Program-made: the position numbers and the translations under genes | Notes under the pieces: model-generated | What the model saw: only the letters and a program-made list of their open reading frames with translations | Databases searched by the model: none | Told to the model about the DNA's origin: nothing | In this document: positions 49,379 to 57,592 of the stretch, one piece after another | Numbering within the stretch: position 1 is the first letter of the stretch | Layout: every line of letters begins with the position of its first letter | Source of the DNA: Bacillota bacterium | GTDB lineage: Bacteria; Bacillota; Clostridia; Lachnospirales; Lachnospiraceae | Direction of reading: 5' to 3' | DNA: 64,000 nucleotides | NCBI GenBank assembly: GCA_023663285.1 | Contig: JAMPHT010000004.1 | Coordinates: 1 to 64,000, forward strand

Positions 49379-50329
49379 CTATTCGGCAAATACATTTTTC
49401 TCTGCGGCAGCGGCCGCCGCAGGTCTTTCCCTGTCAGCCGCGCTACCTTTTAAATCCTCTATTTCCTGCAACAGTTGTTCTATTTGTCGTGCCTGTCTGT
49501 CCACTTTCTGAGTCAGTATTTCATTCTGCCGGGCCGCCTTTTTCAGCTTTCTGGATACCATCTCCTTTTCCCGCCTGATTGTACTCAACTCCATCTCCTG
49601 CTTTTCTCTGGCCTTGCACTGCTCCCGAATCGCCTCATCCGCCGTGATTTCATACATGGTCGAGACTGCCTCTTTCATTATTGCACTCTGCTTTGCCAAC
49701 ATTCTTAGTTCCTCCCATGTAGCCGCCTTGAAGAGGGATGCCCAGTAGTCTGTTTTCCACTTCCGATCCTCTTCAGTTGCAAGTTCTATATGTTTTAAGT
49801 CTACCACACTCAATACAAATTTGTCAGTAAAAATATGGTGATTTTTCTCATTTATCATTTTATAGACAGCATAGAATTCCGGTCGCTCCGGAAACAGCGT
49901 AAAATCCAGGAATCCGATATGTACTGTTGGCTTAACGTCCAGATAGTCCTGCCCGCTCTGCAAATGATCGAAGTTACGACACAGATAGGTCAGTGACCTC
50001 TCAGGCCAGTTTTGATAATTAACGACCTGCATTTCTATATTTATCAGCATCCGATCATCCAGCAGCACATTCACATCCAACACGAATATCTTGCTGTCGG
50101 ATTCTCCGTTGACGCTTTCTCCCAACACAATAGGATTCTTGATCTCCACTTTCCTCACTTTCCCCGGCTTGATGCGCAACAGAGAACAAATCAGATATTT
50201 CAGCACTTTTTTATTCTTTTGCATCAATGCCTTAAACAAATAGTCGTTAGTTAGGGTAAAGGGAAGTTTCCCGGTGGCCTGCATATATAACGGTGCTTCT
50301 TTTGAAACTTTAAGAACAGGATCATTCAT
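49379..50329 (-). CDS. PD-(D/E)XK nuclease family transposase (Rpn-like)
   Basis: A 316-residue protein of the PD-(D/E)XK transposase-type family (PF12784-like, related to Rpn recombination-promoting nucleases). Core: LPFTLTNDYLFKALMQ, KIFVLDVNVLLDDRMLINIEMQVVN (catalytic Asp and E-x-Q), RSLTYLCRNFDHLQ, HIGFLDFTLF. A long coiled coil (about 235-295) and an Ala-rich tail follow. No terminal inverted repeats or target duplication are visible, so it is not part of a recognisable insertion sequence. A promoter with a 14-bp palindrome precedes it. AAGGAG sets the start. Confidence 0.88.
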   Translation of the reverse strand: MNDPVLKVSKEAPLYMQATGKLPFTLTNDYLFKALMQKNKKVLKYLICSLLRIKPGKVRKVEIKNPIVLGESVNGESDSKIFVLDVNVLLDDRMLINIEMQVVNYQNWPERSLTYLCRNFDHLQSGQDYLDVKPTVHIGFLDFTLFPERPEFYAVYKMINEKNHHIFTDKFVLSVVDLKHIELATEEDRKWKTDYWASLFKAATWEELRMLAKQSAIMKEAVSTMYEITADEAIREQCKAREKQEMELSTIRREKEMVSRKLKKAARQNEILTQKVDRQARQIEQLLQEIEDLKGSAADRERPAAAAAAEKNVFAE

Positions 50330-50464
50330 TCTATCTCTCCTTACACATTTGTAGTTCCGGCAAAATGCTCATTCATCCATACACTGTATAAGAGAACAAA
50401 TAAACCCGGATATATAAACACTTGGGAAAATGAAAGGCAAAACGCCAGAAAATAAATTATATCC

Positions 50465-50478
50465 GTATCGATCGATAC
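50465..50478. promoter_or_regulatory. 14-bp palindrome GTATCGATCGATAC in the PD-(D/E)XK promoter
   Basis: A perfect palindrome located about seven bases after the -10 of one promoter, and forming most of the 17-base spacer of a possible second one (TTCTTT-17-TATAAT). A bound protein here would control initiation. Confidence 0.55.
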
Positions 50479-50484
50479 AAAGAA

Positions 50485-50513
50485 AGTATATCAGAAACAC
50501 ACAAAATATGCAA
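50485..50513 (-). promoter_or_regulatory. Promoter of the PD-(D/E)XK gene (TTGCAT-17-TATACT)
   Basis: TTGCAT and TATACT with a 17-base spacer on the minus strand. The leader of about 150 bases contains the palindrome at 50465-50478. Confidence 0.6.
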
Positions 50514-50526
50514 GTATTTTTGAGAT

Positions 50527-50563
50527 ATATGGGACTCCTTACTATTATCAAAGAGTCCCATAT
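50527..50563. terminator. Hairpin after the histidine kinase gene
   Basis: Perfect 11-bp arms (ATATGGGACTC / GAGTCCCATAT) around a 15-base loop, nine bases past the kinase stop. There is no strong T tail, so it may be a weak terminator or a 3' stabiliser. Confidence 0.5.
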
Positions 50564-50571
50564 TACACCTG

Positions 50572-52746
50572 TCAGTCTATCGCGTCAAAGGTCAGTATCA
50601 CCTTGAACAGATCTCCGTCAACCACTATCTCCATCTGTCCCCGCTGCAGCTCCGTCAGGCTTTTGGCAATGGAAAGCCCCAGCCCGTTTCCCTCCATATG
50701 CCTTGACTTATCGCCTCTGACAAAACGTTCCTCCAGCTCCTCCGGGGAAATATCCAGGGCGTACTTGGACATATTGCGGAAAATAATGACGGCCTTTTTC
50801 TCCTTTTGTTCCAGCGTCAGATACACTCTGGAGCCCTCCTGGGCGTATTTGCAGATGTTGCTTAGGAGATTGTCAAAAACCCTCCACAAATGCCTGCCGT
50901 CCGCCAGGATCCTCACCGGCTCCTCAGGCTGGCTCACCCGCAGCTCAAGCGACTTCTCCTCCAGTCTCTTCTGATATTCCCCCGCGGCCTGGCTTAAGAA
51001 TACCCCCGCCTCACAGGGCTCCGGTCTTACCTCCAGATTGCCGGTGGCGGCCTTGGACGCCTCCACCAGATTTTCCAGCAGCCGCTTCAATCTGCCGGAC
51101 TGCCTAAGCAGCACCTCGGAATACTCGCAGATGACAGGATTCTCCTTAGGATTTCCCTTTGCCTCCAGGCTGATCAGCTCCGCATAGTTGATAATAGAGG
51201 TCAGGGGCGTTTTCAAATCATGGGACACATTGGTTATCAGCTCTGTTTTCAGGCGCTCGCTCTTCATGCGCTCCGCCACGGCCCGGCTGACTCCCTGCCC
51301 CAGGCTGTTCAGATTCTCTCCGTGCTCCTTAAATATCCAGAACATCTGCCTGGTATCCACCCGGTAATCTTCATGCCCTGCCGCCAGCTCTCTGCTTGCC
51401 TTAAGCAGCTTCCGAAAGGTCAGGGCAATGCAGAGCACCCCAAAGAACACCGCCAGCTTTTCCAGCGCCCACAGACCTAAAAATACCTCTCCTCTGTAAG
51501 CCCTGCTGGCAAAACAGCCTATGAACAGAAAAGCCTCCACAATGCAGATGAGCCAGTAAGCCACCGTGGTGTTCAATACCATGGGCGCCTGCAGGAGCAG
51601 TCTCATAAACCTGCGGACACCCTTCCACAGGAAACGAAGCCCCCTCCGCAGAAGCCCAAGCAGCCTGTAAATGACCGTGTTCCGCCACAGCCCGCCCTTT
51701 TTCAGCCGAATGGCAAAATCGCAAAGATAGATCATCCCCAGGGTAAGCAATATCATACAAAGCGCGATCCCGCCCATGACGACCCATATAGCAGAAAAGT
51801 GATAGCTCAAGTCCACAAACATCTGCAGAAGCAGAAATATCCCAAGCCCTGCGCACCCGGTCAGCAGGTCAAAGGGAGCCTTCGTCAGAAGTCCCGGCAC
51901 GATCCCCTCCCTGCCGTTTCTGTGCCCCGCACTGCACAGCAGGAAAATAAAGCAGATGATAAACAACAGCGCTCCACACACACAGCCCCAGATCATGAGA
52001 TACCGCATCTGATATATAAAACCTGCCATCTGTACCACTGCTTTGAGATCGTCCTCCTTCGGCAGCGCCGGATCGCAGAATACCCGGATGATGTAGATCA
52101 TTTCCTTCGGTTCTCCCGTCTCCTCCGCCAGCCGTTCTGCAAATGCAGGCAGCTCCATTCCGATATCCTCATACAGGTCTGAGTAAAAGCCCTCTGCACC
52201 CATGGCATCTGACGTCTCATAGCTCTGCCAGATAAAAGCGCTGCTGTCGGAGGCAAACCGGTCTGCATACCTTATCACCGCCACCTCCGCGTTTATATCG
52301 TCCAAATAAAGCCGGGCCAGCTCATCATTGTCAGTATTCAGATAATGATACATTTCATAGGCAATGCCATGCGCCTGCTCCTTAAGGATGTTGTTCATTA
52401 CCGTTTCAAAGCTGAAGGAGTACATCCTCTCTTCATAGGCTGCATAGCTGCCTATCGCCGCCGCCGCACACAGGGCGGCGCTGATTATCATCAGCAGGAA
52501 TGCTGCCACCTTTGCCACAAGAGAACCTGTAAGCCTGAACCTGCGCCCGCTCGTTCCTGCCACGGAGGCTTTCTCTGCTTCCTCTCTGATTTCCTTTTTC
52601 CCTTCTCTGCCCTCTTTCAACGCAGCCTCCCCTTCTCTGCTCTCCTTTTTCCCTTCTCTGCCCTCTTTCAATGCAGTTTCCCATTCTCTGCTCTCTTGCA
52701 ACGATGTCTCCTGTGGTGATATTTCCTGCCTCTTTATATCTCTCAT
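50572..52746 (-). CDS. Membrane sensor histidine kinase with repeat-bearing N-terminus
   Basis: A 724-residue kinase. The cytosolic N-terminus (about 1-70) is made of 17-residue Glu/Lys/Arg repeats (ALKEGREGKKESREGEA). Then a membrane helix, an extracytoplasmic sensor of about 150 residues, further hydrophobic segments, and the kinase core: NVSHDLKTPLTSIINYAE (phosphorylated His509), DNLLSNICKYA (N box) and FVRGDKSRHMEGNGLGLSIAKSL (G boxes). The ATG overlaps the response regulator stop as TGATG, so both are made together. The number of spans (about six) resembles kinases that sense envelope stress or peptide antibiotics; the signal is unknown. Confidence 0.92.
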   Translation of the reverse strand: MRDIKRQEISPQETSLQESREWETALKEGREGKKESREGEAALKEGREGKKEIREEAEKASVAGTSGRRFRLTGSLVAKVAAFLLMIISAALCAAAAIGSYAAYEERMYSFSFETVMNNILKEQAHGIAYEMYHYLNTDNDELARLYLDDINAEVAVIRYADRFASDSSAFIWQSYETSDAMGAEGFYSDLYEDIGMELPAFAERLAEETGEPKEMIYIIRVFCDPALPKEDDLKAVVQMAGFIYQMRYLMIWGCVCGALLFIICFIFLLCSAGHRNGREGIVPGLLTKAPFDLLTGCAGLGIFLLLQMFVDLSYHFSAIWVVMGGIALCMILLTLGMIYLCDFAIRLKKGGLWRNTVIYRLLGLLRRGLRFLWKGVRRFMRLLLQAPMVLNTTVAYWLICIVEAFLFIGCFASRAYRGEVFLGLWALEKLAVFFGVLCIALTFRKLLKASRELAAGHEDYRVDTRQMFWIFKEHGENLNSLGQGVSRAVAERMKSERLKTELITNVSHDLKTPLTSIINYAELISLEAKGNPKENPVICEYSEVLLRQSGRLKRLLENLVEASKAATGNLEVRPEPCEAGVFLSQAAGEYQKRLEEKSLELRVSQPEEPVRILADGRHLWRVFDNLLSNICKYAQEGSRVYLTLEQKEKKAVIIFRNMSKYALDISPEELEERFVRGDKSRHMEGNGLGLSIAKSLTELQRGQMEIVVDGDLFKVILTFDAID
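52588..52690. repeat. 51-bp in-frame tandem repeat in the kinase gene
   Basis: Two full copies of a 51-base unit (CCCTCTTTCAA recurs 51 bases apart) with a degenerate third. It encodes 17-residue charged units at the kinase N-terminus, and unit length preserves the frame. Confidence 0.75.
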
Positions 52747-53444
52747 CACTGCTGCCTCCCTTTCTCCATCTTGTAACCCTGTCCCCACACCACCTTCAAA
52801 TATCTGGGCTCAGCAGGGTTGATCTCCAGCTTCTCCCGCAGATGCCGGATATGCACCGCCACTGTGTTCTCGCTGCCATAGGGCAGATCGTTCCATATCT
52901 TCCGATATATCTCCTTGGGTGAAAATACCTGGCCCGGATGCTGCATCAGCAGCTTTAAAATATCATATTCCGTAGGCGTCAGGGACACCTCCTCCCCGTC
53001 CAGCGTCACCCGTTTCTCCTCATCATCCAGTTCAATGGCCCCGCACTGCAGAACCGCCTGTTTCATATTTCCAGCCCCAAGCTGCATATATCTGCGCAGC
53101 TGGGACTTTACTCTGGCGGAGACCTCCACCGGATTGAAGGGCTTAGTGATATAATCGTCTGCCCCCACCGTCAGCCCCAGGATCTTATCCGTATCCTCAG
53201 ATTTGGCAGTCAGCAGAATGACCGGCACATTGCTTTTCTCCCGGATCTTCACCATAGCCTCCATGCCGTCCATCTCCGGCATCATAATGTCCAGCAGAAC
53301 AAGGTGAATGTCCTGCTCCTCCACGACTTTCAGCGCTTCCTTTCCGTCAAATGCCTCAAACAGCGTATAATTTTCGTCCCTCAGATAAATCTTCAGGGCG
53401 TTTACAATGTCGCGCTCATCGTCACAAATCAAAATGTTGTACAT
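52746..53444 (-). CDS. OmpR-family response regulator
   Basis: A 232-residue two-component regulator. The receiver has the acidic pocket CDDERDI, the phosphorylated Asp52 in LVLLDIMMPEMDG, LLTAKSEDTDK and ITKPFNP. The winged-helix effector (about 130-230) has LTPTEYDILKLLMQHPGQVFSPKEIYRKIW and NTVAVHIRHLREKLE. It is the first gene of the pair; AAAGGAG precedes the ATG. The upstream region has a TTTAAGA direct repeat of 11-bp period that could be its own site. The targets are unknown. Confidence 0.95.
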   Translation of the reverse strand: MYNILICDDERDIVNALKIYLRDENYTLFEAFDGKEALKVVEEQDIHLVLLDIMMPEMDGMEAMVKIREKSNVPVILLTAKSEDTDKILGLTVGADDYITKPFNPVEVSARVKSQLRRYMQLGAGNMKQAVLQCGAIELDDEEKRVTLDGEEVSLTPTEYDILKLLMQHPGQVFSPKEIYRKIWNDLPYGSENTVAVHIRHLREKLEINPAEPRYLKVVWGQGYKMEKGRQQ

Positions 53445-53490
53445 AGCCGTCTCCTTTAAATATACGCCGCAGGGCGCACGATCAGCAGCC

Positions 53491-53518
53491 GTTCAGAAGC
53501 CCTCTTCCGCTTCTGAAC
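53491..53518. promoter_or_regulatory. 9-bp inverted repeat in the regulator leader
   Basis: GTTCAGAAG and CTTCTGAAC with a 10-base loop lie between the putative start of transcription and the response regulator gene. It could be a leader hairpin or a second operator. Confidence 0.4.
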
Positions 53519-53524
53519 AGCTAC

Positions 53525-53582
53525 ATTTTATCAAAATGTCTTTTAACAATAAACAGGGGAATTCTTTAAGAAATGTTTAAGA
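53525..53582 (-). promoter_or_regulatory. Two-component operon promoter with OmpR-type direct repeat
   Basis: On the minus strand TAAAAT is 17 bases from a weak -35 (TTTATT). Eleven bases further upstream lies TCTTAAA twice with an 11-bp period (53565-53582). A poor -35 plus a one-turn direct repeat is the layout of regulator-activated promoters. Confidence 0.5.
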
Positions 53583-53613
53583 TGCAAAACTTATCTGTCG
53601 TGCTATTATTATT

Positions 53614-54597
53614 TTATCTAACCTCTTCCTGCTCTTCTGCAGGTTCCGGCTTCTCTGCCGGCTCCTCTGGCTTTTTCTTTTTTCTTGTCACCTTCTCCTT
53701 TAATTCCTCCAGAAATTCCCTGTACTCCACAGAGGTCATTCTCGGATTGGAGCGGATCATATCACGCTGGAAGAAATCCTTCAGGCTGCTGAGACGGTCG
53801 TGGTTCTCCTTATTCACCAGGTACCTTCCCCTCAGATCCGCCAGCTCGCTCCTGACGCTCTCAAGATACTCTCCCGGCTTGGTAAGCACGCTTGTCCTGA
53901 TACTCTCCAGCCTGCTTTCTATACTCTTCCTTAAATCTGAAGCGCTCCGGGACCACCCTTCCTTATAGCTTTCCACGCTCTCGCTGGCTGACGCCACAAT
54001 AGCATCCAGCCGCTTCTGTATCGCCTGCATTTCCTCCTTGGCGCTCTTCATCTTCTCAAGCACGTTGCGCAGATCCACAGCCGCCTTAAAGGAAAGGGCA
54101 AAATCCGCAAAAATTCCCGCTGTAAGAGTAAGTGTGACCACAGTGAGCACCTGGCCGGGGATCGCCAGTACAAGCCGCTCCACTGGAGCATGGATAATCT
54201 CCGTCATGGCAATGGTTATCAGTCCCCATGACAGACTGGTGCCAAGGCAGACATGACCCTGGAAATTAAACCTCTGATTGGAATAGTCCCAGTACCGCAC
54301 CTTAAAGAGCGCCTCCATCGTAACACCCGTTATGTATTCCAGCACCGTCGCCCCGATACACCCCGCAATATAAGTAAATATCACACGCCAGGGAAGCCCC
54401 AGTTCCTGAAAGGGCATGGACACCACCAGCATCATGGTTGCGCCGCTGCCGTAAATGGGAAGAAAGGGGCCTCGCATAAACCCCCTGTTTGTCAGTCTTT
54501 TATCCTTGATAGAAACATAGGCGGACTCAAGACACCATCCGCCAAAGCAATAGAAGTAAAATATAAACAGCCATTGGATAACTGAATATTGGTACAT
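53614..54597 (-). CDS. CmpB-family membrane protein with long coiled coil
   Basis: A 327-residue protein. Residues 1-170 are a CmpB-like membrane domain with about five helices (IQWLFIFYFYCFGGWCLESAYVS, GFMRGPFLPIYGSGATMML, GATVLEYITGVTMEALF, WDYSNQRFNFQGHVCLG). Residues about 175-300 form an amphipathic coiled coil, and the Pro/Glu/Lys-rich tail is disordered. The 160-residue paralogue at 45348 keeps only the membrane part. Function unknown. It is the last gene of the COG0523 GTPase operon, 13 bases after the YlmH-like stop. AGGAG precedes the ATG. Confidence 0.82.
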   Translation of the reverse strand: MYQYSVIQWLFIFYFYCFGGWCLESAYVSIKDKRLTNRGFMRGPFLPIYGSGATMMLVVSMPFQELGLPWRVIFTYIAGCIGATVLEYITGVTMEALFKVRYWDYSNQRFNFQGHVCLGTSLSWGLITIAMTEIIHAPVERLVLAIPGQVLTVVTLTLTAGIFADFALSFKAAVDLRNVLEKMKSAKEEMQAIQKRLDAIVASASESVESYKEGWSRSASDLRKSIESRLESIRTSVLTKPGEYLESVRSELADLRGRYLVNKENHDRLSSLKDFFQRDMIRSNPRMTSVEYREFLEELKEKVTRKKKKPEEPAEKPEPAEEQEEVR

Positions 54598-54610
54598 ATG
54601 CTTTCTCCTG

Positions 54611-55363
54611 CTATCTGTATACTGCAGCCTCTATGGCAAGCTTCCCTTTCCTGGTCTCTCTGATTCCCTCCTCCAGACGGAATTTACCGTAGCCTCTTGC
54701 GTTGACGATATCCCCCGCCTTCAGCGTCCGGGCGTTATTTTCACAAAGTCTGCCGTTCACAAACACTTTTCCTCCCCGGAACAGCTCCAGACTCTTTTCC
54801 CTGGACATATTGTAAACCTTTGCCAGCACTCCGTCCACCCGCAGGGACTGGACCTGGACACAGACAAGCTCCGGTTCCTCCGGAATCAGCTCTCCGGCGT
54901 TTTCCGTCAGGGAGCATTTCACATTGGTATGCCTGACTTTTCTCAGGTTTTCGCAGATAAATTCCCCCATGGTATCCTGGCAGAAAAGATATGCCTGCTT
55001 TTCTCCCACCCTGATATCTCCGATGGTGCTTCTGTCAATGCCAAGGTTCATCAGCGCCCCCAGAAAATCCCTGTGGCTCAAGTCGTCCGCGAACTTGCTG
55101 AGCAGAGGACTGACATGGATACAGACAATGGGAAAGTGTACATCATATCCCAATTCTTCGGTATTGCCGAACCTGACCATCACCCTGTCCGCATTTTCGA
55201 TCCCTCCGTACAGGGCATACCCCGCATAGGAAAGCTTCGGCTCCTCCTGCCAGAAGGCGTCCTGCTCCCCAAGCCCCAGGAATCCGGTAAAGGTAAATAT
55301 TCCCTGGGCATAGGAACGGTCTGCAAGGTCGTGTAATCTTTTTTTTAACTGCTGTACTTCCAT
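54611..55363 (-). CDS. YlmH-like S4-domain RNA-binding protein
   Basis: A 250-residue protein of the YlmH type. The N-terminal region has RSYAQGIFTFTGFLGLGEQDAFWQEE and VRFGNTEELGYDVHFPIVCIHVSP. The middle has DFLGALMNLGIDRSTIGDI. The C-terminal S4 fold has VYNMSREKSLELFRGGKVFVNGRL and LKAGDIVNARGYGKFRL. YlmH homologues in other Firmicutes sit near cell-division genes and are implicated in rescue of stalled large ribosomal subunits. Here it is fully inside a GTPase operon: its ATG overlaps the previous stop as TAATG. That location is unusual compared with the division cluster I know. Confidence 0.9.
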   Translation of the reverse strand: MEVQQLKKRLHDLADRSYAQGIFTFTGFLGLGEQDAFWQEEPKLSYAGYALYGGIENADRVMVRFGNTEELGYDVHFPIVCIHVSPLLSKFADDLSHRDFLGALMNLGIDRSTIGDIRVGEKQAYLFCQDTMGEFICENLRKVRHTNVKCSLTENAGELIPEEPELVCVQVQSLRVDGVLAKVYNMSREKSLELFRGGKVFVNGRLCENNARTLKAGDIVNARGYGKFRLEEGIRETRKGKLAIEAAVYR

Positions 55364-56295
55364 TATGTGAAGCTGATGACCTCGTCTTTGGGCGCTTTCG
55401 TCTTTTCAACGCTCAGCGCGTGCAGGACAGGTCCCTCTCCTTTATAGTCTTCCCAATACTCCTTTGAAACGGTAGCCGTCACCCTGACCCACTCCTTCTG
55501 CTTCAGGGTCCCGGCTCCCGCAAACTCGCAGGCATATCCTAAGAAAGCCATATCCTCCGCGCAACAGGTCATAGCCATCCGACCCGGTACGAAATAATTA
55601 TTGGGGAAATTCTCCGGCTTCAGCACCATCGCAACAAACTGCAGCTTTTTACCCACATACCGCTCCAGATGATCCATGGAATCCAGATACCAGATTCCAT
55701 AACCCGTGTTATCTAACGTGATGGTATCCTGATTCAAATCATAGGGCAGATCTTCCTCAAAAATTTCGTCGATCTCTCCATTGGAATCCTCAAAGACTAC
55801 ATCCGCTTTGGCGTTCACCGCCTTGATATTTCTCTTGTAGGTATTCAGCTGCTCCCGCACCGTATCGCAGCGATTGAAGATGATCAGCTCCGAACCGCGG
55901 ATCATCTCCGCAAGCAGAGACCGCATATTTGTATAGTACATGGGGAAAGTAGAGCCGTCGATAATGGTGATCTGCTGCTCGATCTTCCAGTACCAGGGCA
56001 GCTTTGCGTTTTTATAATTCCACATACCGTTATACTCGATAATGATCCGCTCCGGCTTGTGCTTTTTTTCCAGCTCCGTCAGCTTTTCCGGGGTAAAGTC
56101 CGCCTCCTCTTCAAGAAGCTCTACTTCCGTCCTGCTCTGCTTTAAAAGGGCCTCGTCGTATTCGTTTTCTCCCTCCTCGCATAGCAAAAGCAATGTCTTG
56201 CCCTGAATCTGAAAATAGGGCTGCGACAGAGTAAAGCTGATAAACTCTGTCTTTCCGCTCTCCAGAAAACCATTGATCACATATACCAGTTTCAT
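55363..56295 (-). CDS. COG0523-like GTPase lacking the CxCC motif
   Basis: A 310-residue relative of the CobW/YciC family. The P-loop is INGFLESGKTEF (Glu-Ser in place of Gly-Ala), and the NRCD motif near residue 141 stands in for NKxD. The CxCC metal motif that COG0523 proteins carry after switch I is missing: EYNGMWNYKNAK occupies that region. The C-terminal part (residues 215-310) has PGRMAMTCCAEDMAFLGYACEF (Cys244, Cys245), resembling the soluble domain of YcgQ-type/TIGR03943 proteins, so a different metal site may exist. It follows the His-rich GTPase by 19 bases and is coupled to the YlmH-like gene. Confidence 0.82.
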   Translation of the reverse strand: MKLVYVINGFLESGKTEFISFTLSQPYFQIQGKTLLLLCEEGENEYDEALLKQSRTEVELLEEEADFTPEKLTELEKKHKPERIIIEYNGMWNYKNAKLPWYWKIEQQITIIDGSTFPMYYTNMRSLLAEMIRGSELIIFNRCDTVREQLNTYKRNIKAVNAKADVVFEDSNGEIDEIFEEDLPYDLNQDTITLDNTGYGIWYLDSMDHLERYVGKKLQFVAMVLKPENFPNNYFVPGRMAMTCCAEDMAFLGYACEFAGAGTLKQKEWVRVTATVSKEYWEDYKGEGPVLHALSVEKTKAPKDEVISFT

Positions 56296-56314
56296 TTTTC
56301 TACTCTGCCTTTCC

Positions 56315-57520
56315 TTACCGGAACAATTCCTCCAGCTTCTCTTCCTTCAACTCAGCGCCGATCACGCAAAGCTTGCCCGTCACTTCCGGCTTGCCCTCCC
56401 TGACGTCGTGCTCCTCCGGTACATAATCGAAATAGATCCAGGTTCCGTTCTCCGCCGGAACCATTCCCTTGGAGCGCAGGATCGCGCCGTACTCACCGCT
56501 GTCTAAGGCTGTCAGTATGCTCTCGATCCTCTCTACGGTGTACTTGGCAGGCGTCTCCTTTCCCCAGCTTGTAAACACCTCATCCGCATGGTGATGATGG
56601 TGCCCGTCGTGGTGGTGATGCCCGTGCTCTCCATCTTCGTCATGATGGTGGTGATGCTCATGCTCTTCATCGTGATGGTGGTGATGCTCATGCTCTTCAT
56701 CGTGATGATGGTGATGTTCATGCCCTTCATCTTCTTCATGATGGTGGTGGTGACCATCCTCTCCCTCATCGTCATGATGATGGTGGTGACCATCCTCTCC
56801 CTCATCGTCATGATGGTGATGATGCCCGCAGGAGCACTCCTCCCCGTCATGGTGATGATGGTGTTCATGCTCATCTTCCTCATGAAGCTGCTCCATCATT
56901 TCCTTCATCATCTCATCCAGAGTGTCCGCACCCTCAATAGTTTCCAGAATGGCTCTGCCCTCCAGCTGATCCAGAGGCGTGGTGATGATGGTCGCTTTCC
57001 CATTGTGTTCGCGGACAAGGTCAACGCACTCCTTAAGCTTCTCCGGACTTACCTTGTCCGTCCTGCTTAAGATAACAGTCCCTGCAAAGGCGATCTGATT
57101 GACAAAGAACTCGCCGAAATTCTTGATATACATCTTCGCTTTTGAAGCGTCTACCACCGCCACGGCACTGTTCACCTGCACATCCAGATCGGCGGCCACA
57201 TTTTCCACCGCCTTCAGCACGTCGGAAAGCTTCCCTACGCCGGAGGGCTCAATGAGTATCCGCTCCGGCGCATAAGTCTCGATCACTTCCTTTAAGGAGG
57301 CCCCGAAATCTCCCACCAGGGAACAGCAGATACACCCTGAGTTCATCTCCTTGATCTCAATGCCTGCCTCCTTTAAAAATCCGCCGTCGATGCCGATCTC
57401 GCCAAACTCATTCTCGATCAGCACCGTCTTGCTGCCGTCCAGCGTCTCCTTCAACAGCTTCTTGATAAGCGTCGTCTTACCTGCTCCCAGGAATCCTGAA
57501 AACACATCTATTTTTGTCAT
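56315..57520 (-). CDS. COG0523 (CobW/YciC-type) GTPase metallochaperone with His-rich linker
   Basis: A 401-residue P-loop GTPase of the group that loads metals, mostly zinc or cobalt, into target proteins. GFLGAGKTT (residues 9-17), the canonical metal site SGCICCSLVG (Cys63, Cys65, Cys66), ILIEPSGVGKLSDV and SRTD (152-155) are present. Residues about 212-311 hold roughly 50 histidines in five-His blocks separated by acidic residues, plus a CSC motif. The C-terminal CobW domain follows. Such His-rich linkers are usual metal buffers but this one is very long. It is the first gene of a four-gene operon with its own promoter; AGGAG precedes the ATG. Confidence 0.95.
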   Translation of the reverse strand: MTKIDVFSGFLGAGKTTLIKKLLKETLDGSKTVLIENEFGEIGIDGGFLKEAGIEIKEMNSGCICCSLVGDFGASLKEVIETYAPERILIEPSGVGKLSDVLKAVENVAADLDVQVNSAVAVVDASKAKMYIKNFGEFFVNQIAFAGTVILSRTDKVSPEKLKECVDLVREHNGKATIITTPLDQLEGRAILETIEGADTLDEMMKEMMEQLHEEDEHEHHHHHDGEECSCGHHHHHDDEGEDGHHHHHDDEGEDGHHHHHEEDEGHEHHHHHDEEHEHHHHHDEEHEHHHHHDEDGEHGHHHHDGHHHHHADEVFTSWGKETPAKYTVERIESILTALDSGEYGAILRSKGMVPAENGTWIYFDYVPEEHDVREGKPEVTGKLCVIGAELKEEKLEELFR

Positions 57521-57561
57521 TTTTCTCCTCGTTTCTGCGCGGCTTTCTTTATGCGCATAGC

Positions 57562-57592
57562 AGGTTTGCGGTCGTCGCGCATACGCAAACCT
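57562..57592. promoter_or_regulatory. 9-bp inverted repeat in the leader of the His-rich GTPase operon
   Basis: AGGTTTGCG and CGCAAACCT are perfect arms around a 13-base loop. GCGCATA also occurs twice in and beside the structure. It lies between promoter and start codon, so it could be an operator of a metal regulator or an RNA hairpin. Confidence 0.45.

Noticed and set aside
49379..50329. PD-(D/E)XK gene as part of an insertion sequence
   Set aside because: No terminal inverted repeats or target duplication could be found around it, so it is annotated as a stand-alone gene.
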